Below are positions 1-10,500 of a stretch of 64,000 bases of DNA, piece after piece (position 1 is the stretch's first letter; the number at the start of each line of letters is the position of its first letter). Under the pieces are notes generated by a model. That model saw nothing but the letters and a program-made list of their open reading frames with translations. It was not told the origin of the DNA and ran no database searches. The position numbers and the translations under genes were made by a program. The DNA comes from Rothia mucilaginosa (GTDB lineage Bacteria; Actinomycetota; Actinomycetes; Actinomycetales; Micrococcaceae). The stretch covers positions 124,001 through 188,000 of the forward strand of contig NZ_CABFLY010000004.1 of assembly GCF_901875305.1 (NCBI RefSeq), read 5' to 3'.

Positions 1-3000
1 ACCAGCGGGTAATCCAAACCCTTCTCACGCACCGTCTGCAGACGGTAATCGGTCGTGCCGTCCTTATCAGTATCGATGAACACGTAGTAGGTGCCGCGCG
101 GGGTCACCTCCTGCCAATTACCCCAGGTCGAAATACCGAAGGACAGCTGCGCCTGCGAGGTATCCTCACCGGCAGCCTTCAACGCCGCCACATTCGAGGT
201 AGCACCCACATACTGCAGGTCCATGCGGGAATCCGAACCGGTACCCAGCTTCGCAATGGGGATGCGCGGGCTCGAAACGCCCAACTCAAACGCACCCAGC
301 AGAGAGCGGTAACCGCCCTGGTTCACTGCGGTGCCCTCAACGGACAGGCGCTGTTCCAGCGCGCCCGGACCATTCGAACCGAAGTGGATATCCGCACCGG
401 CCACACGCAGCGCACTCACCGGCTTCGGGGCCACGTGCAGGGGCATGCGCAGGGTCTTCACCGTTGCCGACGGGTCAGCATCAGTCAGGATCAGGCGGCC
501 CGAAGCGCTCGCAATATACTGGCGGGCACCCGAAATAGTCACCGCACCGGTCGAGAAGTTCACCGAATCCTGGGTCGGATACATGGACGGATCCATAGTC
601 TTCACCAGCTTCGACGGGTCAATACGCACCGTCACAGTGAACGACGCAGTCTGACCGGCACCCACAGACACGGACTGCGGGTAGGAGAACTCCACACCCG
701 GAATGGTCGTGCTGCCCTCATAGTTCAGGGTGTAGGTGTGCGCCACCGAATCAGTATTCTCAACACTCACGCGGTGCTGCAGGGTCTGCACACCGGCATT
801 CGGGGTGTACTCGAGTACGCCGAAAGTATCCGAAACCAGCTCGGGCCGTGCCGTGTTGAACAGCATCACGCGGTCAGCCACGGCCGCACGCGTGTTGATG
901 CGGCCGGTACCCACACGGTCCACAGCGTACGGGTTACCCCAGGCGTCCTGCATGCGGTGATCCGCGGTGTTCATGATGGCGGTCTTAATCATGCGCGGAC
1001 CGTACTCCGGGTGCGCCTGCATAATCAGCGCCGCCACACCGGCAACAAACGGCGTGGACATGGACGTACCGGTCTTTACGGTCGCCTCAGTACCGCCGCC
1101 AACCAGGATCGAGGAAATGTTCGTGCCCGGTGCCGCAACGTCTGGCTTCGTGATGCCGTGCGAGCCGTGCATACCGCGCGCGGTCGAGGTGTTCGCCTGA
1201 TCCAGCTTGCCGTTCTGCACGCGAATCGACTCGCGCAGGTTCTCGCCCAGCTGCAGGGTCAGGTGGCCCGAATCAATCTGGGAGGAGAGGCGCTCCACTT
1301 GGCTCTTGGCCAGACGCACGCCCGGAATAGCGGAGTTACCGCCAATAGCGGTGTCACCGACCTCAGTGTTCGAGGCGACGACCACGCCGGTAGCGCCCGC
1401 CGCCTGCAGGTTATCGAAGCGCATGCGCGAACCGCAGGGGACGGTGCCGTCAGCCTCCGCCCAATCAATGAGGGCCCACTTGCCTTTCAGCGCCGCGGCC
1501 TCCTCCTCAGTGAAGGCCTTGCACGCGTAACGGTTGCGGGAGGCGGCACGCACCACGGTGCCGCGTAGCTGCTCCTCGGTGGCCTTTGCGTAGTTGAAGC
1601 TCACCGAGTAGTCGCCGTAGGTGTCGGCCTCGTTCGCGGGGGCGAGGATCTTCACGCGGTCCGCCATCTGGGTCGAACCAATCGAGTTCGCCACGGTCAG
1701 GCTGTAGGCGCTGGTGCCGGGGCCGCCCGAGTTGGAGTAGGTGTCACCCACGGCGTTGTAGTTGTTGGCGTTACCCGCTGCAACCACGGAGAGGATGCCC
1801 TCGCGGTAGAGGGAGCCGACCGCGTAGTTCACGGTCTCATCGAACACACCGAACTCGTTGCCCAGCGACAGGTTCGCGATGTCGGCGCGGTCCGAGAAGT
1901 CGCCGTCGTCGTTGGGATCGAGTACGCGGTCCAGCCCCAGGGGGACGAACGCGGTGGTGCCCTTACAACCGAAAATGCGCAGGCCAATCAGCTGAGCGTC
2001 CGGTGCGGAGCCCGGGCCGATCTTCATGTCTTTGAGCTGCTGCTCGGTGAGCTTGGAGTAGTCGCCGTGGAAGGTCGAGCCGTCCGCGTTCACGCCGTAG
2101 CCTGTCGCGGTACCGGCCACGTGGCTACCGTGGCCGCCGCAGTCTAGCGGGTTCGCGTCCGGGTGGGGAGTGGAGGTTTCCTTCTTGGCGGAGTTGTAGT
2201 CGTCACCGACCAGGTCGTAGCCGCCCAGGAACTTCTTCGGGTCGTAGGTGCCCTCGGGAATCGTGTTGGATGCCTTCGCCTTCTCGTAGGCCTCCTTAGT
2301 GCCGGGGCCGCCCAAATCGGCGTGAGTATAGTCGATGCCGGTGTCGAGCACCACAATCTTCACGCCCTTGCCGGTGTAGCCGGTGGAAGCGGTATTCTGC
2401 GCGTGCTGCTGAGCCCACACGGAGAGCGTGTCAGTATCGATGAGGGTGCCGCTGTTCTGCGGCGCCATATCCTCAATGATGCTGATGCGCTCCACATCGG
2501 AACGGTTCGCCAACGCACGAATCTGCTCGACGTTACCGTAGAGCGCCACGCCACGCATCGTGTTATGGGTGGTGTACAGGACCTGCGCGCCGGATTCCTT
2601 CGCCGCGGAAGCGCCCTGCTGCTGCACACTGGCGCGAATTGCCTGCACCTGTGCTTGCGCATTGACGGGTGCCTGCGCGCGGGAGCGGACCGCATCCGGC
2701 TGGGTCTGCGCGTACGCACCCTGACCCTTAAAACGCACGAACACGGCGCGTTCGCCGGTTGCGCCCTCCAGGCTGGGGGAGAGCACCTCGGTCGGGTTCG
2801 GTGTCTCAGCGGATGCGCTACGCGGCGCATCCACGTCACCGCCGCGCACCACGCCGGGTGCGGCGTACGCCTGGGTTCCGAAGGGTAGGGAAGTTAGCCC
2901 GAGGGTCAGGCCCAGCACTAGGGCGCCGCAGCCGCGGGCTACGCGCCGAAGTCCTCGCGGTGGCCGCGAACCCTTCGGAGCGGGGGTAGCTTCAGGGAGA

Positions 3001-3008
3001 ATAGCCAC
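1..3008 (-). CDS. Secreted subtilisin-like S8 serine protease (C-terminus beyond window)
   Basis: Reading leftward from a GTG at 3008 behind GAGGAG, the frame stays open to the window edge (about 1002 codons). A basic N-terminus and hydrophobic segment (about residues 28-50) ending TQAYA look like a Sec signal. An inhibitor-like propeptide follows. The catalytic triad is visible: Asp222 in VVLDTGIDYTH, His293 in GGHGSHVAG, Ser649 in GTSMSTP. A PA-like insert lies between His and Ser, as in large cell-envelope subtilases. The sequence parallels the two downstream-numbered paralogues at 3322 and 7516 throughout, so the missing 300 or so residues probably carry SLH repeats; that part is inferred. 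An ATG further upstream is out of frame, so GTG is the start. It probably has its own promoter, because a terminator-like hairpin precedes it at 3173. Confidence 0.9.
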   Translation of the reverse strand, partial: MAILPEATPAPKGSRPPRGLRRVARGCGALVLGLTLGLTSLPFGTQAYAAPGVVRGGDVDAPRSASAETPNPTEVLSPSLEGATGERAVFVRFKGQGAYAQTQPDAVRSRAQAPVNAQAQVQAIRASVQQQGASAAKESGAQVLYTTHNTMRGVALYGNVEQIRALANRSDVERISIIEDMAPQNSGTLIDTDTLSVWAQQHAQNTASTGYTGKGVKIVVLDTGIDYTHADLGGPGTKEAYEKAKASNTIPEGTYDPKKFLGGYDLVGDDYNSAKKETSTPHPDANPLDCGGHGSHVAGTATGYGVNADGSTFHGDYSKLTEQQLKDMKIGPGSAPDAQLIGLRIFGCKGTTAFVPLGLDRVLDPNDDGDFSDRADIANLSLGNEFGVFDETVNYAVGSLYREGILSVVAAGNANNYNAVGDTYSNSGGPGTSAYSLTVANSIGSTQMADRVKILAPANEADTYGDYSVSFNYAKATEEQLRGTVVRAASRNRYACKAFTEEEAAALKGKWALIDWAEADGTVPCGSRMRFDNLQAAGATGVVVASNTEVGDTAIGGNSAIPGVRLAKSQVERLSSQIDSGHLTLQLGENLRESIRVQNGKLDQANTSTARGMHGSHGITKPDVAAPGTNISSILVGGGTEATVKTGTSMSTPFVAGVAALIMQAHPEYGPRMIKTAIMNTADHRMQDAWGNPYAVDRVGTGRINTRAAVADRVMLFNTARPELVSDTFGVLEYTPNAGVQTLQHRVSVENTDSVAHTYTLNYEGSTTIPGVEFSYPQSVSVGAGQTASFTVTVRIDPSKLVKTMDPSMYPTQDSVNFSTGAVTISGARQYIASASGRLILTDADPSATVKTLRMPLHVAPKPVSALRVAGADIHFGSNGPGALEQRLSVEGTAVNQGGYRSLLGAFELGVSSPRIPIAKLGTGSDSRMDLQYVGATSNVAALKAAGEDTSQAQLSFGISTWGNWQEVTPRGTYYVFIDTDKDGTTDYRLQTVREKGLDYPL

Positions 3009-3172
3009 TGAATGCTCCTCGATTCTCTTGTCATTGTGTGTTTCTAGGGGTCCTCGGCCTGTGCTTCAACGACGAGGCTCAAGCGGGCACTGAAAGAACC
3101 TTCACCATTGTCTCAAGGAGAAGGGTATTTAACCTAGTCAGACTCGTAAAACACCGCGGTGCTGAAGATAAC

Positions 3173-3219
3173 AAAGGGGGACCGCACCGGGCAGCATTGC
3201 TGCATACGGTACGGCCCCC
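3173..3219 (-). terminator. Intrinsic terminator of the middle S8 protease
   Basis: On the minus strand an imperfect GC-rich stem begins GGGGGCCG and closes with CGGTCCCCC, followed by TTTGTT. It lies about 100 nt past the stop of the protease gene ending at 3322. The rest of the 313-nt gap (3009-3321) holds the promoter region of the first protease and no gene that I can support. Confidence 0.6.
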
Positions 3220-3321
3220 ATCACCGTCGACCGAAATCGACTGGAGCCAGCCAGCGACTCACCGGCATCTCAGCCGGGGTGGAACCCCTGCCTACGCGGT
3301 GAGCCGGTCAGCCGAGCATCA

Positions 3322-6300
3322 CTACTGGTCGGCGCTATACCCCAGCACACTCGTGCTGTAGCGGAATACGAACGCCGCCATAGCATCACGGTGCACCGGC
3401 TCCACCGGGCGGAACGAACCATCGGGCCAGCCGGTGGTCACGCCCTGCTCAGCCAGCCACGAGATCTCGCGGTAGAACTGCTTGTCGGTCGGAACGTCCG
3501 TGAAACGAGCCTGCGCGGGGGCGGTGTACGCGGGCGAACCAGCGTAGCGGTAGAAGAACGCGGCCATCGCATCACGGTTCACCGAAGAGTCAGGACGGAA
3601 CGTACCATCCGACCAGCCGGTCGTAATGCCCTGAGCCTTCATCCACTCAATCTCCTTGTAGTAGGGGTGGTTGAGCGGAACGTCCTTGAAACTGGGCGTG
3701 CTCGGGGCGGTAAACTGCGGCGAACCACTCATACGGTAGAAGTACGCTGCCATGGTGGCGCGGTCCATGTTCTGCAGGGGACGGAACGTGCCATCCGAGT
3801 AGCCGCGGTCAATCTGGTGCGAAGCAATCCAGGTGATCTCACGGTAGAACTGGTTCTCCGGCGGAACATCGCGGAAGCGTGCCTCATGCACGGTACGCGG
3901 AACATCCACCACCTGCGCACGGTCACCAGCCGCAACACCGTTCGCAGTCTTACGGCCGCTCAGGTCACCGGTTGCGTTGTGCATGTGCAGGAACAGAGCC
4001 TGACGCTCCTTGTTGTTGTTCTTGCGGTGAACGGTCAGCTGGCCGCCGTCACGGTCCACGAACAGGCCGGGCACGCCCGACTCCTCACCGGTGAACCACA
4101 GGCCGGGGCTGAACGGAGAGAACTCGATGGAGTTCGTAACATCAACGTACGGGTTGCCGTCATTCTCCCAGGTGTCAGTCTGCACCGTGTACTTGATGGT
4201 CTGAGCCTTCTCAGCGGTCAGACCCAGGTCCTTCAGCGGTACACCCAGAATCATGGTGTTGGTGTCCATGGTGTTGGTGTCGGTGTCACCCCAGGCGCTG
4301 TTCAGCGGGTAGCGAGCCACCACGGTGGATGCTTTACCGGAGATGGACCAGACCTTCACCAGCGGGTAGTCCAGACCCTTCTCGCGGGTCACTTCCAGAA
4401 CGTAATCTGCGGTGGAGTCGTTGTTCGTATCAATCTGCACCTGCACCTGACGTCCCCAGTGCATAGTGTCCCAGGTACCCCAGGTCGAAATACCGAAGAA
4501 CAGAGAACCATCGTTCGGGTTCTTACCGGCAGCCTTCAAGGCGGGAGCATCCGAGGCGGCACCCACGTACTGCAGATCAACAGCCTGGTTCGACGGCAGC
4601 TTCAGCTGACCGGACGGAATACGGTCGCTGACCGCACCCAGCTCAAACGCACCCAGAAGCGAACGGTAACCACCCTGGTTCAGGGTCGTACCGCGCAGAG
4701 TCACCGTGGACTCCTTATCGGAGACGCTCTTGTAATCAATGCGGGACGCATCCACACGCATCTTCGAGACAGGCTTCGGTGCCACGTGAATCGACTGGCG
4801 GATAGCCTCGCGGCCATTCTCAGAGAAAATCAGGCGACCAGAAGCGCTCGCAATGTACTGACGCTTACCAGCAGCCAGAGTCTGACCGGTCGTCCAATCC
4901 TGAGCGACCTGATCAGCGCTCATCGCCGGATCCATAGTCTTCTCCAGCTTCGACGGGTCAATACGCACGGTCACCGTCACGTTCTTACGCTCACCAGCAC
5001 CAACACTGACCTGCTGCGGGTAGGAGTACTCCACACCCGGGATAGTCGTGCTTGCTTCGTAGTTCAGAGTGTAAGTGTGAGCCTGCGAATCGGTGTTATC
5101 CAGAACAATGTCACGCTGGACCGTCTGAATACCCGAATCGGGGGTGTACTCCAGCACACCAAACGCGGTCGACACGCGCTCTGGGTTCTTTGCGTCGTAG
5201 GCCAGAACCTTCGCGTCCACGGCGGCGCGGGCATTCACCATGCCGGTACCCACACGATCCACCGCGTACTGCACGCCCTTCTCGTTCTTAATCGAGGTCG
5301 AAGCACCGTTCATCAGGGCAGCCTTAACCATCTGCGGGTTGTAATCCTGATGCGCCTGCATCACGAGAGCGGCGATACCGGTCACGTGCGGGGTGGCCAT
5401 CGAGGTACCCGTGAACGAGACACCCTTCGAACCCGTACCCACTGCGGCAGACACAATCTCAGTACCCGGCGCCGCCAGGTCAGGCTTAATGAAGCCGTCA
5501 GAACCGTGCTGACCGCGGGCGCTCGAAGAATTCAAATCAAAAGCGTGCGAGTGAGGGCCACGACCCGAAGCCTTGTAGTCCGGGTTCATCTCAACGGTCA
5601 CCGGGCCAGCAGCCAGGGCCTTCTCCAGGGCCTGACTCGAAGAAGCAGTCAGACGCAGACCCGGAATGGTCGTGTTACCACCAATACCGATGGTGTAACG
5701 CTCCTCATGGCCTCGCATCACAACACCCAGACCGCCAGCAGCCTGAACGTGATCGAAACGGACCTTCGAACCACACGGGAACGACAAATCGTCCTTATCC
5801 CAGTCGAAGTAAACCCACTTACCCTTCAGAGCCTTCGCCTCATCAGCGGTGAACGCCTCGCAAGCGTAACGGTTACGCTCGGGGGCGGCCACAACCTCGC
5901 CACGCAACTGATCAGCGGGCGCCTTCGAATAATCGAAGTTCACCGAATAATCACCCTGCAACCACTCCAAACCGGTCTTCGTGGTCACGCGGGCGCGGTC
6001 AATCGGCTGGGTGGAGCCGTAGGCGTTCGCCACCGACAGCGCCGATGCGGCGTTTGCGGGGCTGCCCGAATCGGAGTAGGTGTCACCCACACCGTTGTAG
6101 TTGTTGGCGTTACCGGCCGCTGCCACGGTGAACACGCCCTGGCGGGCCATCGTGTCAATCATGTACGACTCGGGGTCGTCGGCGGGGGCGAACTCGCCAC
6201 CCAGCGACAGGTTCACAATGTCGGCGCGATCGGAGAAGTCGCCGTCACCGTTGGGGTCCATGACGGTGTCCAGGGCCTTCATCACAACACTCGAGTTACC

Positions 6301-7308
6301 GTAGCAACCGAACACGCGAATCGCCAGAATCTGAGCCTCGGGGGCGGTACCGGGGCCGATCTTCATGCCCTTGAGCTGGTCCTCCGTCAGGTTCTTGTAG
6401 TCACCACGGTAGGTCGTACCGTTCGCCGTCACACCATAACCGGCGGCAGTACCCGCCACGTGCGTGCCGTGACCGCCAGAACCGAAACCATCCGGACGGC
6501 AGTCCAGCGGGTTGTTATCCGGGTGAGGCGTGGACTTCGAATCAACGGAGGCGTTGTAATCGTCACCAACCAGGTCAATACCGCCAATGAACTTATTACG
6601 ATCAATCAGACCCGAATCGGCAGTCGGAAGCTCCGTCATCGCCTTAGCCTTCAGGTACGCATCGACGGTGCCGGGGCCACCAAAATCAGCGTGAGTGTAA
6701 TCCACACCCGAGTCGACAATCGCAATCTTCACGCCCTTACCGGTGTAGCCCGTATGCTCACGAGTCCACGTGGCAAGAGTCTTCGTATCAATCTCGCTAC
6801 CGGAGTTCATGCGCTCCTTCGCGATAATCGGTGAGATGCGTTCCACATCGGGGCGGTTGGCGAGGGCACGAATCTGCGCAGCATCACCAGTAATCGCAGC
6901 ACCACGCATCGCATTATGCGTGGTGTACATCAGCTTCGCACCCGAAGCGGCAGCCACAGACTGAGCCTGCGACTGCACCTGGGCGGCAATAGCCTGCACC
7001 TGCGCCTGACGGTTCGCCGGCGCCTCCTTATGGGCCAGAACAGCCGCGGACTGGGTCTGCTCGTACGCGCCCTTGCCCTTGAACTGCACATACACGGTGA
7101 TTTGGCCTTCAGCCTTCTGCAGGCCCGGGCTGATACGCGACGCAGCGTCACCGGATGTGCTCGCCGTATTTCCTTCCACCTGCTGCGGGCTCTGTGCGTG
7201 AGCGGCAGAGAAAGTTGCGGGCGCACCGAGAGTCAGGGCAAGAGCTGCACTCAAACCGGTAGCACCAACAGCCTTCATTCTGCGGCGTGGCGCATGAGGC
7301 GTTGTCAT
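3322..7308 (-). CDS. Cell-surface subtilisin-like S8 protease with three C-terminal SLH repeats
   Basis: This is a 1328-residue secreted endopeptidase, much longer than a plain subtilisin (about 275 residues mature). A signal peptide covers about residues 1-38 (AHA-Q). A propeptide of inhibitor-I9 type lies at about 68-165. The triad is Asp199 (IVDSGVDYTH), His280 (GGHGTHVAG) and Ser636 (TGTSMATPH), with oxyanion Asn400 (AAAGN). A PA-type insert occupies about 460-575. A beta-rich region follows, then three SLH repeats at about 1138-1328, each with an FxDV...GYSDG/GWSDG...FRP...RDAMAAF pattern. SLH repeats normally bind pyruvylated wall polymers, so the enzyme is probably displayed on the wall. 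The ATG follows an ideal GGAGG at 5-nt spacing. It is the middle gene of a tandem trio. Subtilases of oral Rothia have been linked to breakdown of proline-rich food and salivary proteins; the substrate here is unknown. Confidence 0.95.
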   Translation of the reverse strand: MTTPHAPRRRMKAVGATGLSAALALTLGAPATFSAAHAQSPQQVEGNTASTSGDAASRISPGLQKAEGQITVYVQFKGKGAYEQTQSAAVLAHKEAPANRQAQVQAIAAQVQSQAQSVAAASGAKLMYTTHNAMRGAAITGDAAQIRALANRPDVERISPIIAKERMNSGSEIDTKTLATWTREHTGYTGKGVKIAIVDSGVDYTHADFGGPGTVDAYLKAKAMTELPTADSGLIDRNKFIGGIDLVGDDYNASVDSKSTPHPDNNPLDCRPDGFGSGGHGTHVAGTAAGYGVTANGTTYRGDYKNLTEDQLKGMKIGPGTAPEAQILAIRVFGCYGNSSVVMKALDTVMDPNGDGDFSDRADIVNLSLGGEFAPADDPESYMIDTMARQGVFTVAAAGNANNYNGVGDTYSDSGSPANAASALSVANAYGSTQPIDRARVTTKTGLEWLQGDYSVNFDYSKAPADQLRGEVVAAPERNRYACEAFTADEAKALKGKWVYFDWDKDDLSFPCGSKVRFDHVQAAGGLGVVMRGHEERYTIGIGGNTTIPGLRLTASSSQALEKALAAGPVTVEMNPDYKASGRGPHSHAFDLNSSSARGQHGSDGFIKPDLAAPGTEIVSAAVGTGSKGVSFTGTSMATPHVTGIAALVMQAHQDYNPQMVKAALMNGASTSIKNEKGVQYAVDRVGTGMVNARAAVDAKVLAYDAKNPERVSTAFGVLEYTPDSGIQTVQRDIVLDNTDSQAHTYTLNYEASTTIPGVEYSYPQQVSVGAGERKNVTVTVRIDPSKLEKTMDPAMSADQVAQDWTTGQTLAAGKRQYIASASGRLIFSENGREAIRQSIHVAPKPVSKMRVDASRIDYKSVSDKESTVTLRGTTLNQGGYRSLLGAFELGAVSDRIPSGQLKLPSNQAVDLQYVGAASDAPALKAAGKNPNDGSLFFGISTWGTWDTMHWGRQVQVQIDTNNDSTADYVLEVTREKGLDYPLVKVWSISGKASTVVARYPLNSAWGDTDTNTMDTNTMILGVPLKDLGLTAEKAQTIKYTVQTDTWENDGNPYVDVTNSIEFSPFSPGLWFTGEESGVPGLFVDRDGGQLTVHRKNNNKERQALFLHMHNATGDLSGRKTANGVAAGDRAQVVDVPRTVHEARFRDVPPENQFYREITWIASHQIDRGYSDGTFRPLQNMDRATMAAYFYRMSGSPQFTAPSTPSFKDVPLNHPYYKEIEWMKAQGITTGWSDGTFRPDSSVNRDAMAAFFYRYAGSPAYTAPAQARFTDVPTDKQFYREISWLAEQGVTTGWPDGSFRPVEPVHRDAMAAFVFRYSTSVLGYSADQ

Positions 7309-7457
7309 GGAATCCTCCTTAGAATTTCTGTTTTCAATAGTGCTGTGTGGTCTGTGGTTGTGTTATCGGTGATGTGTGGAGGCGGCCCCACCGGCAGACG
7401 ACGAGTGAGTACGTCCGCTGGCGAAACCGCCACCAAAACTTTGAGGGTCCGGGCTAC

Positions 7458-7488
7458 CCCCTCCCGCCCCGTACAGAGGCGGGAGGGG
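7458..7488 (-). terminator. Terminator-like hairpin after the third S8 protease
   Basis: CCCCTCCCGCC at 7458-7468 pairs perfectly with GGCGGGAGGGG at 7478-7488, 28 nt past the stop of the gene ending at 7516. There is no strong T-run, which is common for actinobacterial terminators. Confidence 0.55.
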
Positions 7489-7515
7489 ACCCCGAACCGT
7501 GCTCTTGGCAACCGA

Positions 7516-10500
7516 TTAGCGGCCGGCCTGGTTAGCGACCTTATCGGTGTAGCGGTAGATGAACGCCGCCATCGCATCGCGGGCGATGGGGGTCACCGGG
7601 CGGTAGGTGCCGTCGGGCCAACCGGTGCTGATGCCGGTCGAAGCCAGCCAGGTAATCTCGCGGTAGAACTGGCTATTGGCGGGCACGTCCTTGAACGGGC
7701 TGGTCGCGGGCAAATCAACGTGCGGCGAGCCGGCGTAGCGGTAGAAGAACGCAGCCATCGCATCGCGGTTGACCGGTGCGTTCGGGCGGTAGGTGCCGTC
7801 GGGCCAGCCGGTCGTGATGCCGCGGGCCTTCATCCACTCAATCTCCTTGTAGAAGGGGTGGGTGGTCGGCACATCCGAGAAACTGGGCGTGCTCGGGGCG
7901 GTGAACTGCGGCGAGCCGGCCATGCGGTAGAAGAACGCCGCCATTGCGCCGCGCTCCACGGATTCCAGCGGGCGGTAGGTGCCGTCCGGGTAGCCGGTGG
8001 TGATGCCGCGCTGAGCCAACCACGAAATCTCGGTGTAGAACTGGTCGCCGCTCTTCACATCGGTGAAGCGGGACGGAGTGATGTACTCGTCCTGGTGCTC
8101 CTTGACGTTGAGCACCTCGGCGCGGTCGCCGGTTGCACCGTTCACGCCCGAGAGGTCGCCGGTGCCGTTGTGCAGGTGCAGCAACAGCGCCTTGGCAGGG
8201 GTGCCGGATTCGCCGAGCGCGGGGAGGGCGTCAGAGGAGCGGTGCGCCGTCAGAGAGCTACCCGGAGCATCCGGGAAGAGGCCGGGTACGGCGGAGGAGT
8301 CGCCGCTGAACCACAGCTTGGGGCTGAAGGGGCGGTACTTGATCCAGCCGGTTTCGCTGACGTTGCCCCACTCGTACTGGGTGGTGGCGCTGACGCGGTA
8401 CTGGATGTCCGGGTTGTTGGCGCGGGTCAGGCCCAGGTCCTTGAGGGGTGCGCCCATGATGAGGGTGTTGGTGTCCATCATGTTGGTGTCTACATCCCCC
8501 CAGGCGCCGTTGAGCGGGTAGTAGGCCAGCTCGACGAGGCTGCCGTTCTTGTAGCCGTAGAGGCGCACGAGCGGGTAGTCCAGGCCCTTGGCGCGGTCGG
8601 TGACCAGCTTGTAGTCGGCGCGGTTGTTGCCGTCGGTGTCGATCTCCACGGTGAAGGTGTTTTCGTAGGAGACGACGTCCCAGTTGGCCCAGGTGGAGAT
8701 ACCGAAGCGCAGGGTGCCGTCGTCGGCGTTACCGCCGGCGGCCTTCAGCGCGGGGGCGTCCGAGGAGGCGCCCACGTACTGCAGGTTGGCCTTGACGTTG
8801 CTGTTGACTGACAGGGAGGTGGGGGCCACCCGGTCCACGCTTGCACCGTACTCGAAGGCGCCGAGCAGGGAGCGGTAGCCGCCCTGGTTGACCTCGGTGC
8901 CCTTGAGGGTGACGGGGGTCTTCCGCCAGCTGGTGTCTGCCTTCTGAGCCTTGTTGTTAGAGGGCTTCTGGGGGAAGGTTAGGGTGCGGTCGGCGGCGTG
9001 CATGGTGCTGACGGGCTTGGGCGCCACGTGGATGGGCACGCGCAGGTTCTGGCCGTTGTCCTCGGCGAGGATGAGTCGGCCGGAGGCGCTGGCGATGTAC
9101 TGACGGTACTGTGCCGGCACGGTTTCAACGCCGGTGTAGTAGTCGGTCGCGTTCTGGGTGACGTCTGCTGCAGGGTCGCGGGTCTTTTCCAGCTTGGAGG
9201 GGTCGATGCGCACGCTCAGGGTGAAGTTCTTGGTTTCACCGGGGGCCAGCGTTACGGACTCGGGGAATGAGTATTCCACTCCGGGAATATTAGTGCTGGG
9301 GGCGTAGGACAGCGCGTAAGTGTGCGCGGCGGAATCAGTGTTCTCCACCGTCACCTCGCGGGTGAGGGTCTGAACGCCTGCATCCGGGGCGTACTCGAGC
9401 ACGCCGAAGCTCACCGAGGTCGTGTTCGGATTCTGGGCGTTGTAGGCCAGGGACTTCGACTGCACGGCTGCGAGGGTGTCCACGCGTCCGGCACCCACGC
9501 GGTCCACCGCGTAGACGTCACCGGATTCGGTGCGCACGTCGTGGTTTGCGGTGTTGACGAGGGCGGACTTGACCTGTGCGGGGGTGTAGGTCGGGTGGCT
9601 TTGAATGACCAGGGCCGCGGAGCCGGTCACGTAGGGTGCCGCCATGGAGGTACCGCTGAAAGTCACCGAGCCGTTACCGGTCGCTACCGCCGCGGAGGTG
9701 ATGTATGAGCCGGGTGCCGCGATGTCGGGCTTGGTGTAGCCGTAGCTGCCGTGGAAGCCGCGGGCGCTCATGGGGTTCAGCTGGTCCAGCTTGCCGGTGT
9801 CTACGCGCAGGGAGGACTTCAGGTCGTTGCCGAGGCGCACGGTCAGGGGCTTACCTGCAGCTTCTGCCGCGGTGATCTGTGCACGCAGGTCTTTGGCGGC
9901 GGAGGCGGCCAGGCGGAAGCCGGGCAGGGTTTCGTTGCCGGCGATGCCCAGGGCGGGTTCTTCGTCGTGGCCTGCGAGTAGTACGCCCTTGGCGCCTGCG
10001 GCCTGCAGGTTGTCGAAGCGTACCTTGGAGCCGCAGGTGAGGTTACCGTCGGCTTCGGCCCAGTCGATGAGGGCCCACTTGCCCTTGACGGCTGCTGCTT
10101 CGGTGGCGCTCAGGGGGTTGCAGGCATAGCGGTTGCTTTCGGGGATTGCGGTGACTTCACCGGTGAATTCCTTGGTTCCGGCCTGTGCCCAGGGGTAGGA
10201 GACGCTGTAGTCGCCGCGTACCTTGCGGGTGGTGCCGGTGGCGGGGTCGGTCAGCTCTGCCGCATCGACGGCGCGGGTGGAGCCGTAGGCGTTGGCCACG
10301 GTGATTGCGCTGGCTGCGGTGGCGGGGTGACCGGAGTTGGAGTAGGTGTCGCCGCGCAGGCTGTAGTCGTTGGCGTTACCCGCGGAGATGACGGAGAGCA
10401 CGCCGGCGCGGGTGAGCGCGTCAACGGCGTAGGCTTCGGGGTCGTCGAGGGGGGAGAATTCGCCGCCGAGGGACATGTTGACCACGTTTACACGGTCGGA

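Noticed and set aside
3391-6834. A 1147-codon open frame on the plus strand opposite the middle protease, and similar long frames at 384-1568 and 6916-8811
   Set aside because: They are antisense shadows caused by GC-biased third positions of the proteases. Their translations are His/Arg/Val-rich low-complexity with no domain or ribosome site.
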